NCBI RefSeq assembly: GCF_001592085.1
Contig: NZ_BCWD01000005.1
Location: 1 to 64,000, forward strand
Reading direction: 5' to 3'
Source: Levilactobacillus senmaizukei DSM 21775 = NBRC 103853
Lineage (GTDB): Bacteria; Bacillota; Bacilli; Lactobacillales; Lactobacillaceae
Length of the DNA stretch: 64,000 nt
Within the stretch, counting starts at the first letter, position 1, and each line of letters starts with the position of its first letter. The position numbers were made by a program, and so were the translations under genes. Below are positions 46,192 to 54,893 of the stretch, in pieces. The notes under the pieces are model-generated. The model was not told the DNA's origin and made no database searches. It saw nothing but the letters and a program-made list of their open reading frames with translations.

Positions 46192-46650
46192 TTAGTGTTG
46201 CTTTTCAGCAACGTGAACCCGAATCTTAGCGGTCACGTCGGTGTGCAGCTTAACGGGTACGTTGGTAAAACCAAGCGAACGGATTGGTTCTGGCAATTCT
46301 ACCTTGCGTTTATCAATCTTCAAATCAAATTGCTTAGCCAATGCTTGAACAATTTGTTTACTTGGAATTGACCCGAATAACCGACCATCTTCCCCAGCCT
46401 TAGCGACCAATTCAACGACCGTCTTGTCGTCTTCTAATCGAGCTTGTAAGGCCTTGGCTTCAGCCAAATCTTCGGCTTCGCGCCGATCTTCAGCTTTCTT
46501 TTCAGCCGTTAATTGGCTCATAGCGGCCGCGTTAGCTTCCTTAGCTAGGCCCCGCTTGATTAAAAAGTTTTGGGCGTAGCCATCAGGAACGTTCTTGATT
46601 TCGCCGCGCTTACCCTTGCCACGGACGTCTTTCGTAAAAATAACTTTCAC
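46192..46650 (-). CDS. rplI: 50S ribosomal protein L9
   Basis: 152 residues. The GTG start reading [11 protein letters not shown] is chosen because GAGGAG lies eight bases upstream; another GTG nine bases earlier overlaps that site. The N-terminal rRNA-binding domain has the signature [20 protein letters not shown], a long charged central helix follows, and the C-terminal domain ends in [12 protein letters not shown]. It binds domain V of 23S rRNA at the base of the L1 stalk. Follows gdpP, as in most lactobacilli. Confidence 0.96.
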   Translation of the reverse strand: MKVIFTKDVRGKGKRGEIKNVPDGYAQNFLIKRGLAKEANAAAMSQLTAEKKAEDRREAEDLAEAKALQARLEDDKTVVELVAKAGEDGRLFGSIPSKQIVQALAKQFDLKIDKRKVELPEPIRSLGFTNVPVKLHTDVTAKIRVHVAEKQH

Positions 46651-46718
46651 GTTGGTCACTCCTCATCTTATTGCATCTATTATTTATGGTACCCCTCAAA
46701 TTAATGAGAAGCAATTAA

Positions 46719-48734
46719 CTACGTCGTAGCCGCCTCCGGCTGTGGCGTGTGATTTAAAATGTCGATCAGCTGTTGCTTAACCTCGGCAACTGTTTTGTCC
46801 GGAATCTGGGTCGCGGCGTTGGACAAGTGGCCCCCACCACCCATGGCTTCCATGGTCAATTGAACGTTAATAACCCCGAGTGACCGTGCGGAGATCCCCA
46901 CTCGACCATCGGCCCGGCGCGTGACAACAAAGGAAGCATCCACACCAGACATATTCAACAGGTCATCGGCCGCCTGGGCAGCCGTCACGGGATCGTACGT
47001 CTGATCTTCTTCCCCAGTAATCAGGGCCATGTCTTCATTAACGAACTCAACCATTTCAATTAAATGATTGCGCTGTAGATAATTATCCACATTTTCTTTC
47101 ATATACTGTTGCAGCTCAACCGCATCGGCGCCGGCAGACCGCAGGTAACTGGCCGCATCAAAGGTCCGGGTCCCGGTCCGCAACGAAAAGTGCTTGGTGT
47201 CGACGAAAATTCCCGTCAACATCGCTGTAGCTTCCAGCTTATTAATCGGTTCGGCTTCTTGTGATTGATATTCAAACATTTCGGTAATCAACTCACAAGT
47301 TGAGCTAGCGTATGGTTCGATGTAAACCAACAGTGGGTTTTCAGGGAATTCTTCTCCCCGCCGGTGATGGTCAATGATCATGACCCGGTTCTCTAAGCGG
47401 TGGTACAAGTCAGCCGAAATGGAAATCGATGGCTTCGAATGGTCAACCATCAGCAACATACTCTGATCATTGGCTTTTTCCAAAGCTTCCTTAGGCGAAA
47501 TGATGGCGGCCTCGATGTCCGGATAGTCCTTCAGATTATCCAACAACCGTTGAACATCCGAGTGAACGGTTTCCTTGTCGAGAACAATCCAACAGGTCTT
47601 ATTATTCATCTTGGCAATCCGCCGAATCCCTAAACAAGCCCCTAATGAGTCCATGTCCGGTTGCGAATGCCCCTGAACAAAGACCTGGTCGGACTCGTTC
47701 ATTAATTCTTGCAGGGCTTGGGAAATCATCCGGGCCCGGACCCGCGTCCGTTTCTCCATGGGATTGGTTTTCCCACCATAATAGCGGGCTTCCTGATCAG
47801 CTGCCTTGACGACCACTTGGTCACCACCCCGGCCGAGTGCCAGGTCCAAATTACTTTGGGCTTGATCGGCCAGCTTATTCAGATTAGCGTCACCATACGC
47901 AATCCCGATACTTAACGTCAACGGAAAGTTTTGCTTGGATGTACTCTCACGAATGGTATCCAAGATCTTGAATTTATCCGTTTCGATTGCCGTCAACGAC
48001 TTCGCATAGGCCAAAATAAAGTAATGATCATCGTCCAACTGTTTAAGATACATATCAAACTGCTGAACCCAGGCCGATAATTCATTGGTCACATAGTTCC
48101 GCAAATTTGAAATGTCTTGGTCGGTCATTGATTGAGTGACTTCATCATAGTTATCCAAGAACACTTGACCAATCGCAATCTTTTCATCATCATATTGTTC
48201 CTGAATCAACTCATAGTGCGAGATGTCATAGAGGTAAAGGGTGTGAAAGTCCGGCTGAACGTACAGTGTAAAACGGTAATCCCGCCATTTCACCGTCGTC
48301 ATGGTCTTGGGCTCAGCATCATCCACCAGCTTGGCCAACTCGGGATCAACTTCCTCTAGCTCACGGTTCAGAATATCCGTATCGCCAAAAAAGTCTTGTA
48401 GGTAAGGGTTTACCCACTCGATTTGGTCGCTGTCTCCCAGAATCATGACACCTGGTGGCATCCGAATTAGGGCTTCTTGCTCCCCCTGCTGAATTCGAAA
48501 CGACAAGTCCGAGATATACTGTGTCGTATCGGCACCGATTTCCGCCATGGTATTGAAGGCGACTAAGGTCGCAATCCCTACCAGGACCAGAATCACAATC
48601 CCGAAGATCCAATTAAGCAGGAACGAAAGCACAATCCCTAAAATCGCTAGAACTGCCGTCATAATGGCGATGCCCCTCAAGCGCCGGTTCTGTAAAAACT
48701 CGGGCACATTAGCTCGCGAAAATAATTTATTCAT
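46719..48734 (-). CDS. gdpP: c-di-AMP phosphodiesterase GdpP
   Basis: 671 residues with the full GdpP plan. Two membrane helices (about 21-40 and 43-62), a degenerate PAS domain (about 85-170), a degenerate GGDEF domain (about 175-310), and DHH/DHHA1 domains with His356, Asp360 and Asp362 in GHSQPDMDS, Asp431 and the DHH triplet at 455-457. The late GGGGHLSNAATQ is the DHHA1 glycine motif. It hydrolyses c-di-AMP to pApA and so controls potassium and osmolyte balance and wall stress. Starts upstream of rplI; divergent from the TipA-like regulator. Confidence 0.96.
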   Translation of the reverse strand: MNKLFSRANVPEFLQNRRLRGIAIMTAVLAILGIVLSFLLNWIFGIVILVLVGIATLVAFNTMAEIGADTTQYISDLSFRIQQGEQEALIRMPPGVMILGDSDQIEWVNPYLQDFFGDTDILNRELEEVDPELAKLVDDAEPKTMTTVKWRDYRFTLYVQPDFHTLYLYDISHYELIQEQYDDEKIAIGQVFLDNYDEVTQSMTDQDISNLRNYVTNELSAWVQQFDMYLKQLDDDHYFILAYAKSLTAIETDKFKILDTIRESTSKQNFPLTLSIGIAYGDANLNKLADQAQSNLDLALGRGGDQVVVKAADQEARYYGGKTNPMEKRTRVRARMISQALQELMNESDQVFVQGHSQPDMDSLGACLGIRRIAKMNNKTCWIVLDKETVHSDVQRLLDNLKDYPDIEAAIISPKEALEKANDQSMLLMVDHSKPSISISADLYHRLENRVMIIDHHRRGEEFPENPLLVYIEPYASSTCELITEMFEYQSQEAEPINKLEATAMLTGIFVDTKHFSLRTGTRTFDAASYLRSAGADAVELQQYMKENVDNYLQRNHLIEMVEFVNEDMALITGEEDQTYDPVTAAQAADDLLNMSGVDASFVVTRRADGRVGISARSLGVINVQLTMEAMGGGGHLSNAATQIPDKTVAEVKQQLIDILNHTPQPEAATT

Positions 48735-48927
48735 GCTTGCTCCTCATCTGATTCATCTGGAAAAGTTTGTTCTAACCGATCTAATAATCGGACAGATTAT
48801 CTGCCGACTAAAATGTTACAAATGATAGGTTTATTTTATCACATTCACTGTCAATCACAAACTTTTACCAAGCTGCAAGCCGGAATGACGGGCTTACCAC
48901 AACTTTTCTAACAATTAAATTGGCGGC

Positions 48928-48958
48928 TTGACCTTGACGCCACGACAACCTTTATAGT
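48928..48958 (+). promoter_or_regulatory. MerR-type promoter of the TipA-like gene
   Basis: -35 TTGACC and -10 TATAGT with a 19-bp spacer containing the imperfect dyad CTTGACG-CCA-CGACAAC. The arrangement fits activation of its own promoter by the regulator. Confidence 0.65.
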
Positions 48959-48988
48959 AGGTTTACAGCAAGATTGGAGGTGGCCGCG

Positions 48989-49750
48989 ATGGCCTACAAT
49001 ATTCAGCAGCTCGCGGACCTGGCCGGCATCAGTTCCCGCACGTTACGTTACTATGATCAAATTGGCCTATTGATTGCCGACCGCAACCCGATCAATGGCT
49101 ACCGCGAGTATGCCGCAGATGCTGTGGATCGATTACAACTCATCCGGTACTTTCAAACCTTTGGTTTTAGTCTACAGGCCATTCAAGCCCTATTGGCTGA
49201 GTCACCCGCCAACCAGCTGACGGCACTGACCGATCAGCGCCGACGTCTGGCCGCCAAGCGCGACCACCTCACCACCCTGCTGAATACCCTGGACCGCACC
49301 TTAGCGGCCCAGCAAGGAGGTCCACAAATGTCCGATTCCGAAAAATTTGCCGCCTTTAAACGCGATCAGATCGCTACTAATGACCGTGAGTATGGTGCCG
49401 AGTCCCGACGACGCTATGGCAAAACTACTTTTGCGGCGAGCCAACAACGCTACGCCAGCTTGAGTGAATCTGATTACCAGGCCATGCAAGCAACCGAGCA
49501 ACAACTCTTCACGCAACTTAAACAGGTCACAACTACTGGTGATCTGGACAGTCCAGCGGCCAAGGCCGCCTACCAAGCCCACCGTGACTGGCTATGTTTC
49601 ACGTGGAACAATTATTCAACGGCGGCTCATCGGGGTCTCGCCCAACTCTATCTGGATGACGCCCGATTTACCGCCTACTACAACGACCGCGTAGGCCACC
49701 CTAATGCCGCCAAAACACTGGTCGCGATCATCAACCACTACGCCCAATAG
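48989..49750 (+). CDS. MerR-family regulator with TipAS drug-binding domain
   Basis: 253 residues from the ATG reading MAYNIQQLAD, eight bases after GGAGGTG. MerR winged helix at 1-70 (SSRTLRYYDQIGLLIADR, GYREYAADAVDRLQLI), coiled coil at about 75-105, and a TipAS-like domain at about 115-250 (AESRRRYGKT, then WNNYSTAAHRGLAQLYLDDARFTAYYND). TipAS domains bind thiopeptides and other bulky drugs and switch the promoter on. No target gene is next to it apart from itself. A parS-like 16-mer lies within the gene at 49595-49610. Confidence 0.9.
   Translation: MAYNIQQLADLAGISSRTLRYYDQIGLLIADRNPINGYREYAADAVDRLQLIRYFQTFGFSLQAIQALLAESPANQLTALTDQRRRLAAKRDHLTTLLNTLDRTLAAQQGGPQMSDSEKFAAFKRDQIATNDREYGAESRRRYGKTTFAASQQRYASLSESDYQAMQATEQQLFTQLKQVTTTGDLDSPAAKAAYQAHRDWLCFTWNNYSTAAHRGLAQLYLDDARFTAYYNDRVGHPNAAKTLVAIINHYAQ
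49595..49610. promoter_or_regulatory. parS-like site inside the TipA-like gene
   Basis: TGTTTCACGTGGAACA, one base from consensus. In a coding region it could be chance, but ParB sites within genes are common. Confidence 0.55.
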
Positions 49751-49800
49751 ACCATTTAACCCCCTGAGACTAGTCTTAGGGGGTTAATATTTGTTAATTA

Positions 49801-50265
49801 TTATTTAGTAGGATCTTTGATCTGGCTCCAAGGAATCACGTGCAGCATCCAAGAAATCCCATACTTATCAGTGAAATGGCCCATCTTGCCACCCCAGAAT
49901 TGCGTTTCAAATGGCATGTCGATGGTCACTTCGCCACTAGCAGCCAGTTTGTCGTAAAAGGCTTCGGCAGCGGCCACACTGGTCGCGTCATCACCATCGA
50001 TATCCAGAATAATATCAACTTGATTTGAGGGCTTAACCGGTCCCCGAAAACTGTCGGCACATTGGAAGCTCATGCCCAACACCGTAAAACCACCATGCAT
50101 GGTCATCGCCTCGAGATCGGCGCCTTCTGGCAAATGAAATTGTTTGGCCTGCTCCGGCTGTGGGCTGAAGCGATAAACATCGGTCGCACCGAAAACTCGC
50201 TGATAATAGGCAAGCGCCTCTTTAGCATTTGTAAAAGCAAAACTAGGAATAATTCGGGATTGCAT
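49801..50265 (-). CDS. VOC-superfamily (PhnB-like) protein
   Basis: 154 residues from the ATG reading MQSRIIPSFAFTN, with TGAGGAG upstream. The PhnB/3-demethylubiquinone-9 3-methyltransferase-like layout is seen: NAKEALAYYQRVFGATDVYRF at the start and WGGKMGHFTDKYGISWMLHV at the end. The VOC fold serves metal-dependent lyases, dioxygenases and drug-binding resistance proteins; the function here is not known. Convergent with the TipA-like gene. Confidence 0.82.
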   Translation of the reverse strand: MQSRIIPSFAFTNAKEALAYYQRVFGATDVYRFSPQPEQAKQFHLPEGADLEAMTMHGGFTVLGMSFQCADSFRGPVKPSNQVDIILDIDGDDATSVAAAEAFYDKLAASGEVTIDMPFETQFWGGKMGHFTDKYGISWMLHVIPWSQIKDPTK

Positions 50266-50443
50266 AAATAACCATCTCCTCAATTTGGATAATCTCAGTA
50301 TAACCACCCACATCACCGAATGGTAGTAAATGCCCTCAATCGTTATTGCTAAGAAACTGTTTATTCCGCTCAAAACAAAAATAAAAATTTTTCCTACATA
50401 CTCTGTAACCAATCAATTGAGCCCATCTTTTTCAAATTTACCT

Positions 50444-50471
50444 TTGACTTTCAGGAATTACATGCTAAACT
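50444..50471 (+). promoter_or_regulatory. Promoter of the first T-box module
   Basis: -35 TTGACT and -10 TAAACT with a 16-bp spacer. The second module has nearly the same promoter (54470-54497). Confidence 0.65.
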
Positions 50472-50499
50472 AGCAATCATTAACAAACGATTAGAAAAT

Positions 50500-50801
50500 G
50501 AAAAAGTGATGACGAAGACTAGTATCGTCGCTGGTCATTGTTAGCGAGCCCGGTTAAGTGCAAGCGGGTCAAGGCTAGCGACGCGAACTCCCTTCTGAAC
50601 TGTCAGCTGAAGTCATAGTAAGCCCGACCGGTAGCAACCGTTATCAATGCAGTGAATCGCGACCAATGGCCCCCTCTGCAGGACCTAGCCTGTCAGATCT
50701 CGCCTCTAGGAGTGTCGCCGTTCATGTTCAAAGTTAAAAGTTAAGGTGGTACCGTGCATACGCGCCCTTACGGAGAAGTTTATTCCGTAGGGGCGCTTTT
50801 T
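50500..50801 (+). promoter_or_regulatory. T-box leader with a probable Leu (CUC) specifier
   Basis: The T-box core AAGGTGGTACCGTGC is at 50743-50757, and the terminator hairpin at 50762-50796 is followed by TTTTT. Stem I has the loop-E motif AGTA (50521-50524) opposite GAA (50585-50587), held by the TCGTCGCT/AGCGACG helix. The next triplet, CTC (50588-50590), is the specifier, as in the known glyQ T-box layout. The UGGU bulge pairs with a discriminator A, which tRNA-Leu has. Confidence 0.85.
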
Positions 50802-50846
50802 GTTTATCACAACAATTCTAATCGTTTGCCCTAGGAGGTTATTCTT

Positions 50847-52451
50847 ATGCATCGTTCAGTATTTATGATTCCAATTGCTTTTATTATCGCCGTCACACTC
50901 AGTGCTTGTGGTAATGCCGCGGGCAATACCAGCAAAAATCGGGCGCTGAATGTCACATTAGCCGACGAACCCGCCACCACTGACCCCAACAAGGCCACCG
51001 ATACCAATAGTGGTAGCCTGATCTATCAAACGATGGAGGGGCTCTATAAGTACGACAAACACAACAAGATCGTGCCCGGGGTTGCCCGTAAGGTGGTTAA
51101 ACCCACGAATCACGGCAAAACCTACACCTTCACGCTAAAAAAGAATGCTAAATGGGCCAATGGCCAACGTGTCACGGCCCAAGACTTTGTCACCTCGCTC
51201 CAGCGAATGGTGAACCCCAAGACCAAGGCCCAATATGCCAGCGTCCTTTCCGCGTTTAAGAATTATGACGCCATTCAAAAGAGTCAGATGGATCCCTCGA
51301 AAATAGGCGTCAAGGCCCTCAGCAAGACCAAGCTCCAATTTCAATTGACCAAGGCCGTTCCTTACTTTAACGACCTGGTTGCCATTGAATACTATCCACT
51401 GAACACCGCCGCCGTTAAGAAATACGGCGCCAAATACGGGACCAACGCCGACAAAACCATGGCCAACGGTCCCTACAAGTTGGTCGGTTGGACAGGTAGT
51501 AATAACGCTTGGCACTACGTGAAGAATCCCTACTACTGGAACGCCAAGAATGTGAAGATTAATCGTGTTAATGTGGCCGTTACCAAAGATTCCAGCACCG
51601 CTGCCAACCTGTTCAAAGCCGGTAAAGTTCAAGAAACTACGGTAACTGGCCAATATATCCGGGCGAATGCCAATAGCAAGGATATGCAGACCCACCTGTT
51701 AGGTCGGATGCAATTACTCTACTTCAATCACCAAAAATCGGCTAGCAACTCCGAAAACCTGCGTCAGGCCGTGTCCTATGTGATTAATCGGAAAACCATT
51801 ACGAACGATGTCCTGCAAGACGGCTCTAAGCCGGCGATGAGCGCCATTCCTCGCGGCGACCAGACCAACCCTAAGACCGGCCAAGACATGGCCAGCGAGG
51901 TCGGTAACCTGTTGCCAACTGACGTACAAAAGGCCAAGCAATACTGGGCCAAGTACCTGAAGGAAAAGGGGAAGTCCAAGGTTACACTGACTGTTTTAAC
52001 CGACGATTCCGATGAAGATAAACACGTTGGCACCTACATGCAAGCCGTCATGGAGAAGAACTTCAAGGGTCTGACCGTTAACTTGACCTCACTCCCCCAT
52101 GCCCAACACGTTGCGCGCGACTTCGCCGGTGACTTCGAAATTAACCTGATTGGTTGGTCAACCAACTGGCTCGATTCTGCCGATTACTTGGGGTTGGCCA
52201 CTAAATCCAACTCCGTCAACTTCACACACTGGAATGACGCCAAATACAACCAGCTCTACACGACGGCAAACGCCAAGACGGGTCTGGCGCGCTACAACGG
52301 TTTGATGGCCACCGACAAATACCTGATGAAGATTAAGGGTTATGTCCCCGTCTACCAACCTTCCGAAGCCAAGTTAATCAGTCACCAGGTGGGCGGCCTG
52401 CACTACTCCCTGTTGAAAGAGGCTCAGTATCAATACGCCTACTGGAAATAA
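50847..52451 (+). CDS. Oligopeptide-binding lipoprotein of module 1
   Basis: 534 residues, lipobox LSAC with Cys21. SBP_bac_5 family: YTFTLKKNAKWANGQRVTAQDFVTSL signature at about 92-117, and DLVAIEYYPLN and INLIGWSTNWLDSADYLG further on. AGGAGG precedes the ATG. It should bind peptides outside the membrane and pass them to an Opp-type importer encoded elsewhere. The T-box leader in front links its expression to lack of charged tRNA, read here as Leu. The amidohydrolase gene begins 53 bp downstream and is probably in the same transcript. Confidence 0.92.
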   Translation: MHRSVFMIPIAFIIAVTLSACGNAAGNTSKNRALNVTLADEPATTDPNKATDTNSGSLIYQTMEGLYKYDKHNKIVPGVARKVVKPTNHGKTYTFTLKKNAKWANGQRVTAQDFVTSLQRMVNPKTKAQYASVLSAFKNYDAIQKSQMDPSKIGVKALSKTKLQFQLTKAVPYFNDLVAIEYYPLNTAAVKKYGAKYGTNADKTMANGPYKLVGWTGSNNAWHYVKNPYYWNAKNVKINRVNVAVTKDSSTAANLFKAGKVQETTVTGQYIRANANSKDMQTHLLGRMQLLYFNHQKSASNSENLRQAVSYVINRKTITNDVLQDGSKPAMSAIPRGDQTNPKTGQDMASEVGNLLPTDVQKAKQYWAKYLKEKGKSKVTLTVLTDDSDEDKHVGTYMQAVMEKNFKGLTVNLTSLPHAQHVARDFAGDFEINLIGWSTNWLDSADYLGLATKSNSVNFTHWNDAKYNQLYTTANAKTGLARYNGLMATDKYLMKIKGYVPVYQPSEAKLISHQVGGLHYSLLKEAQYQYAYWK

Positions 52452-52504
52452 GCCTGATTACTATTAGCTGTTACCCTAATCGCTTTATATAGGAGGAATT
52501 GTCT

Positions 52505-53692
52505 ATGACTCAAACCACTTTTAAAAATTTCACGCTCTTTGATGGGGCCCTGGATCAAAATCAGGCAGACGCCTGGTTCGTCGTTGATGATCCGACCGGT
52601 AAGCTGGTCGATCGCGGTCAAGGAACACCGCCCGCGGCCGATCGAACCGTTGACTTCGCTGGTCAGTATGTCATGCCGGGTTTCTTCAATGTGCACACCC
52701 ACATTACCAGTGACCCCGATAGTGCCTCCGGTAACCTCGGTCGCTCGGAAACCGTGGCGACCGTCATGGCCGTCCGAAATCTACGGACCCTTCTCCGATC
52801 TGGCGTCACCTACATTCGTCAATGCGGAACCGACTTCGACGTTGATATCAAGCTCAAGCAACTCCAACGTGCCGGTCAACTTCCCCATACCCCCCACATG
52901 ATGACCTCTGGCCGTGCATTTTCAATGACCGGTGGCCATGGCGATATGCCAGGCTTTGCCTACCTCGTCGATTCTCCAGATGAGATGCGTAAACGCATCC
53001 GCCAGGCCTTTAAGGCCGGTGCCGAAAGCATCAAGATCATGGCGACAGGCGGCGTCATGACCCCGAACGACTTCATGGAAGATCCCCAGTTTTCCGAGGC
53101 GGAAATGAGGACGGCCGTTGAAGAGGCTCACCATAAGCGGCGTGTGATCGCGGCCCATGCGGAAGGGAATCCCGGCATTCAAAATGCCCTCGATGCTGGC
53201 GTTGATACGATTGAACATGGCTTCTACACCACTGCTGCAGAGGCAAAACAGATGATCCAACAGGGGACGTACATCACCCCCACCCTCGTTGCCGAAGCTG
53301 CCGTGGCCATTCAGGGCCAGGGCGTGCTACCCGATTGGGAAGTCAAAAAGGCCGCCGATGCCCTCGATGACACCTTTGAGAACCTCACGCAGGCCTTTAT
53401 AGCCGGGGTCAAATTCACCTGTGGCACCGACGCCGGCACACCTTTTAATGGTTTCGAGCGCACCCCTGACGAATTTGGCTACCTGACCAAACTAGGCATG
53501 ACCCCAGCACAAGCCTACCAATGTTCCAGTATCAACTCCGCCAAGATGATGGGCGTGGACGCGGAATATGGCACGCTGGAGATTGGTAAATTTGCCGATT
53601 TTCAAGTGCTCACTGCCGATCCGCTAGCAGACACGGTCGCCGTCACCCAGACCGACAAACAGGTCTTCATGGGTGGTCATCGGGAATGCTAA
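52505..53692 (+). CDS. Metal-dependent amidohydrolase (Xaa-Pro/Xaa-Arg dipeptidase-like) of module 1
   Basis: 395 residues from the ATG reading MTQTTFKNFT, after AGGAGGAATTGTCT. Amidohydrolase superfamily TIM barrel: metal ligands His64 and His66 (NVHTH), Lys177 (SIKIMATGG, probably carbamylated), His218 (AAHAEGNPG), His238 (IEHGF) and Asp309 (CGTDAG). The group closest in look is the imidazolonepropionase-like/prolidase-like branch that hydrolyses C-terminal amide bonds in dipeptides. No signal peptide, so it is cytoplasmic. With the lipoprotein it may form a peptide capture-and-cleave pair; the substrate is inferred. Confidence 0.88.
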   Translation: MTQTTFKNFTLFDGALDQNQADAWFVVDDPTGKLVDRGQGTPPAADRTVDFAGQYVMPGFFNVHTHITSDPDSASGNLGRSETVATVMAVRNLRTLLRSGVTYIRQCGTDFDVDIKLKQLQRAGQLPHTPHMMTSGRAFSMTGGHGDMPGFAYLVDSPDEMRKRIRQAFKAGAESIKIMATGGVMTPNDFMEDPQFSEAEMRTAVEEAHHKRRVIAAHAEGNPGIQNALDAGVDTIEHGFYTTAAEAKQMIQQGTYITPTLVAEAAVAIQGQGVLPDWEVKKAADALDDTFENLTQAFIAGVKFTCGTDAGTPFNGFERTPDEFGYLTKLGMTPAQAYQCSSINSAKMMGVDAEYGTLEIGKFADFQVLTADPLADTVAVTQTDKQVFMGGHREC

Positions 53693-53701
53693 TCACTGTA
53701 T

Positions 53702-53752
53702 AAAAAAGTCCAGCGTCAACCTAATCAAAATTAGGCTGGCACTGGCTTTTCA
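53702..53752. terminator. Terminator between amidohydrolase 1 and the 53769 gene
   Basis: Long imperfect hairpin with CCTAAT/ATTAGG at its tip, A-rich left and T-rich right; can act on both strands. Confidence 0.75.
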
Positions 53753-53768
53753 TTTAATATAACCCGGG

Positions 53769-54116
53769 TTAAGCCTCCGGTATAACATGATAAGCATGGT
53801 AACGCCCATGCACCCGCCGCACAGCAAATTCACGAACCGTAAAGGAACTATCACTAGAAGTGTAACCTGGTTGAATCAGGTAATGAGTGAATTCACGCCG
53901 ACTAACACCATGTCGTCCTTCAATTAAGTATGGCATCTGAGCCTTAATCCCCTGGGGATGTGTCTGCATAGCCATAATCGGATGGCCATCTAACACGATT
54001 TTACGCCGAACGGCTCCCTGTGGACTGGTCGTGCCTAAGGTCGTTGTGCCCCATGCCAAGACCAGTAATCCCGCTGCTAAACCGCCACACCACCATATCC
54101 GTCGTTGCTGTCTCAT
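53769..54116 (-). CDS. Small exported or membrane-anchored protein
   Basis: 115 residues. N-terminal hydrophobic segment (about 8-28, WWCGGLAAGLLVLAWGTTTLG) as anchor or signal. The rest is soluble, with IVLDGHPIMAMQTHPQGIKAQMPYLIEG, and a basic stretch REFAVRRVHGRYHAYHVIP. GAGGGGTG precedes the ATG. It lies between the two T-box modules, on the other strand. No family is recognised. Confidence 0.6.
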   Translation of the reverse strand: MRQQRRIWWCGGLAAGLLVLAWGTTTLGTTSPQGAVRRKIVLDGHPIMAMQTHPQGIKAQMPYLIEGRHGVSRREFTHYLIQPGYTSSDSSFTVREFAVRRVHGRYHAYHVIPEA

Positions 54117-54469
54117 CTCTTCACCCCTCGGTATTCCTATTATTAAGAATACTGATAAAGTACTAAAAAATCAATATTGACGAACTTTTATTAATATTTA
54201 TTCATTTTCAATCATATATTGGGCTACTGTAGCTGAATGACCCTTTATTTCCAACTTTCTTCATTATCGGCCGCCGATTCCCCCATCACCACTCGATATA
54301 ACCTAGCCCCTTCCACCTCACCTAAAATAATACTAAATTATTTTTCAAGTCCATTATTCCTGTCGGCAACGACTTCTAAACCAAAGCTACCAATGACTTA
54401 GCCTTGGTTTGGTCATCACACTTTTGCTTTCATTTTTGCTCAACCCAGTCATTAATTTCAGAAAAATCG
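54117..54469. other. Intergenic region before module 2
   Basis: AT-rich, about 350 bp, with no open frame of note; it carries the upstream region of the 53769 gene. Confidence 0.45.
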
Positions 54470-54497
54470 TTGACAAACTTAATTTCGGTGCTAAACT
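54470..54497 (+). promoter_or_regulatory. Promoter of the second T-box module
   Basis: -35 TTGACA and -10 TAAACT, preceded by TGC, with a 16-bp spacer. Confidence 0.7.
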
Positions 54498-54524
54498 AGC
54501 AATTATTAACAATTGATTAGAAAA

Positions 54525-54845
54525 TTAAAAAGTGATGATGAAGTCCAGTAGTGGTGGACGAACTTGTTAGCGAACCCGGTCAAGTGCAAGCGGGTCAAGG
54601 TCCCTACCACGAACATCCCTTCGGAGCTGTTAGCTGAAATCCAAGTAAGTTTATACCGGGAGCATCCGTTATCAATGCAGTGAATCGCGGGAGTGGTCAT
54701 TTCCCAAATGTTCCTAGCTTTTGGGGCTTGTCCTCTAGGAGCCCGCCGTTCATAGATGAGGCTACTTTTTGAGTAGCAAAAACTAAGGTGGTACCGTGCG
54801 AACAGCACCCTTACAGAGAATCATTTTCTGTAGGGGTGCTTTTTA
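54525..54845 (+). promoter_or_regulatory. T-box leader with a probable Ile (AUC) specifier
   Basis: T-box core AAGGTGGTACCGTGC at 54785-54799; terminator hairpin at 54804-54840 with TTTTTATTTT. Stem I has AGTA (54547-54550) and GAA (54611-54613), joined by GTGGT/ACCAC and GGAC/GTCC. The following bases are CATCC: spacing from the lower GAAG/CTTC helix and the UGGU bulge favour ATC (Ile, discriminator A); the triplet directly after GAA is CAT (His, whose tRNA has discriminator C). Confidence 0.82.
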
Positions 54846-54877
54846 TTTTCTCTGCTAATCAATTGAATCTAGGAGGT

Positions 54878-54893
54878 TGTTTCACATGAAACA
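54878..54893. promoter_or_regulatory. parS-like site over the start codon of the module 2 lipoprotein
   Basis: TGTTTCACATGAAACA, one base from the parS consensus, overlapping the spacer between the ribosome binding site and the ATG and the first codons. Confidence 0.6.

Noticed and set aside
47082-47090. TTATCCACA inside gdpP
   Set aside because: A single box in coding sequence, with no cluster; chance is enough.
54611-54616. His (CAU) as the specifier of the module 2 T-box
   Set aside because: The UGGU bulge would need a tRNA with discriminator A, whereas bacterial tRNA-His has C. Spacing from the lower helix fits AUC. Kept only as an alternative.
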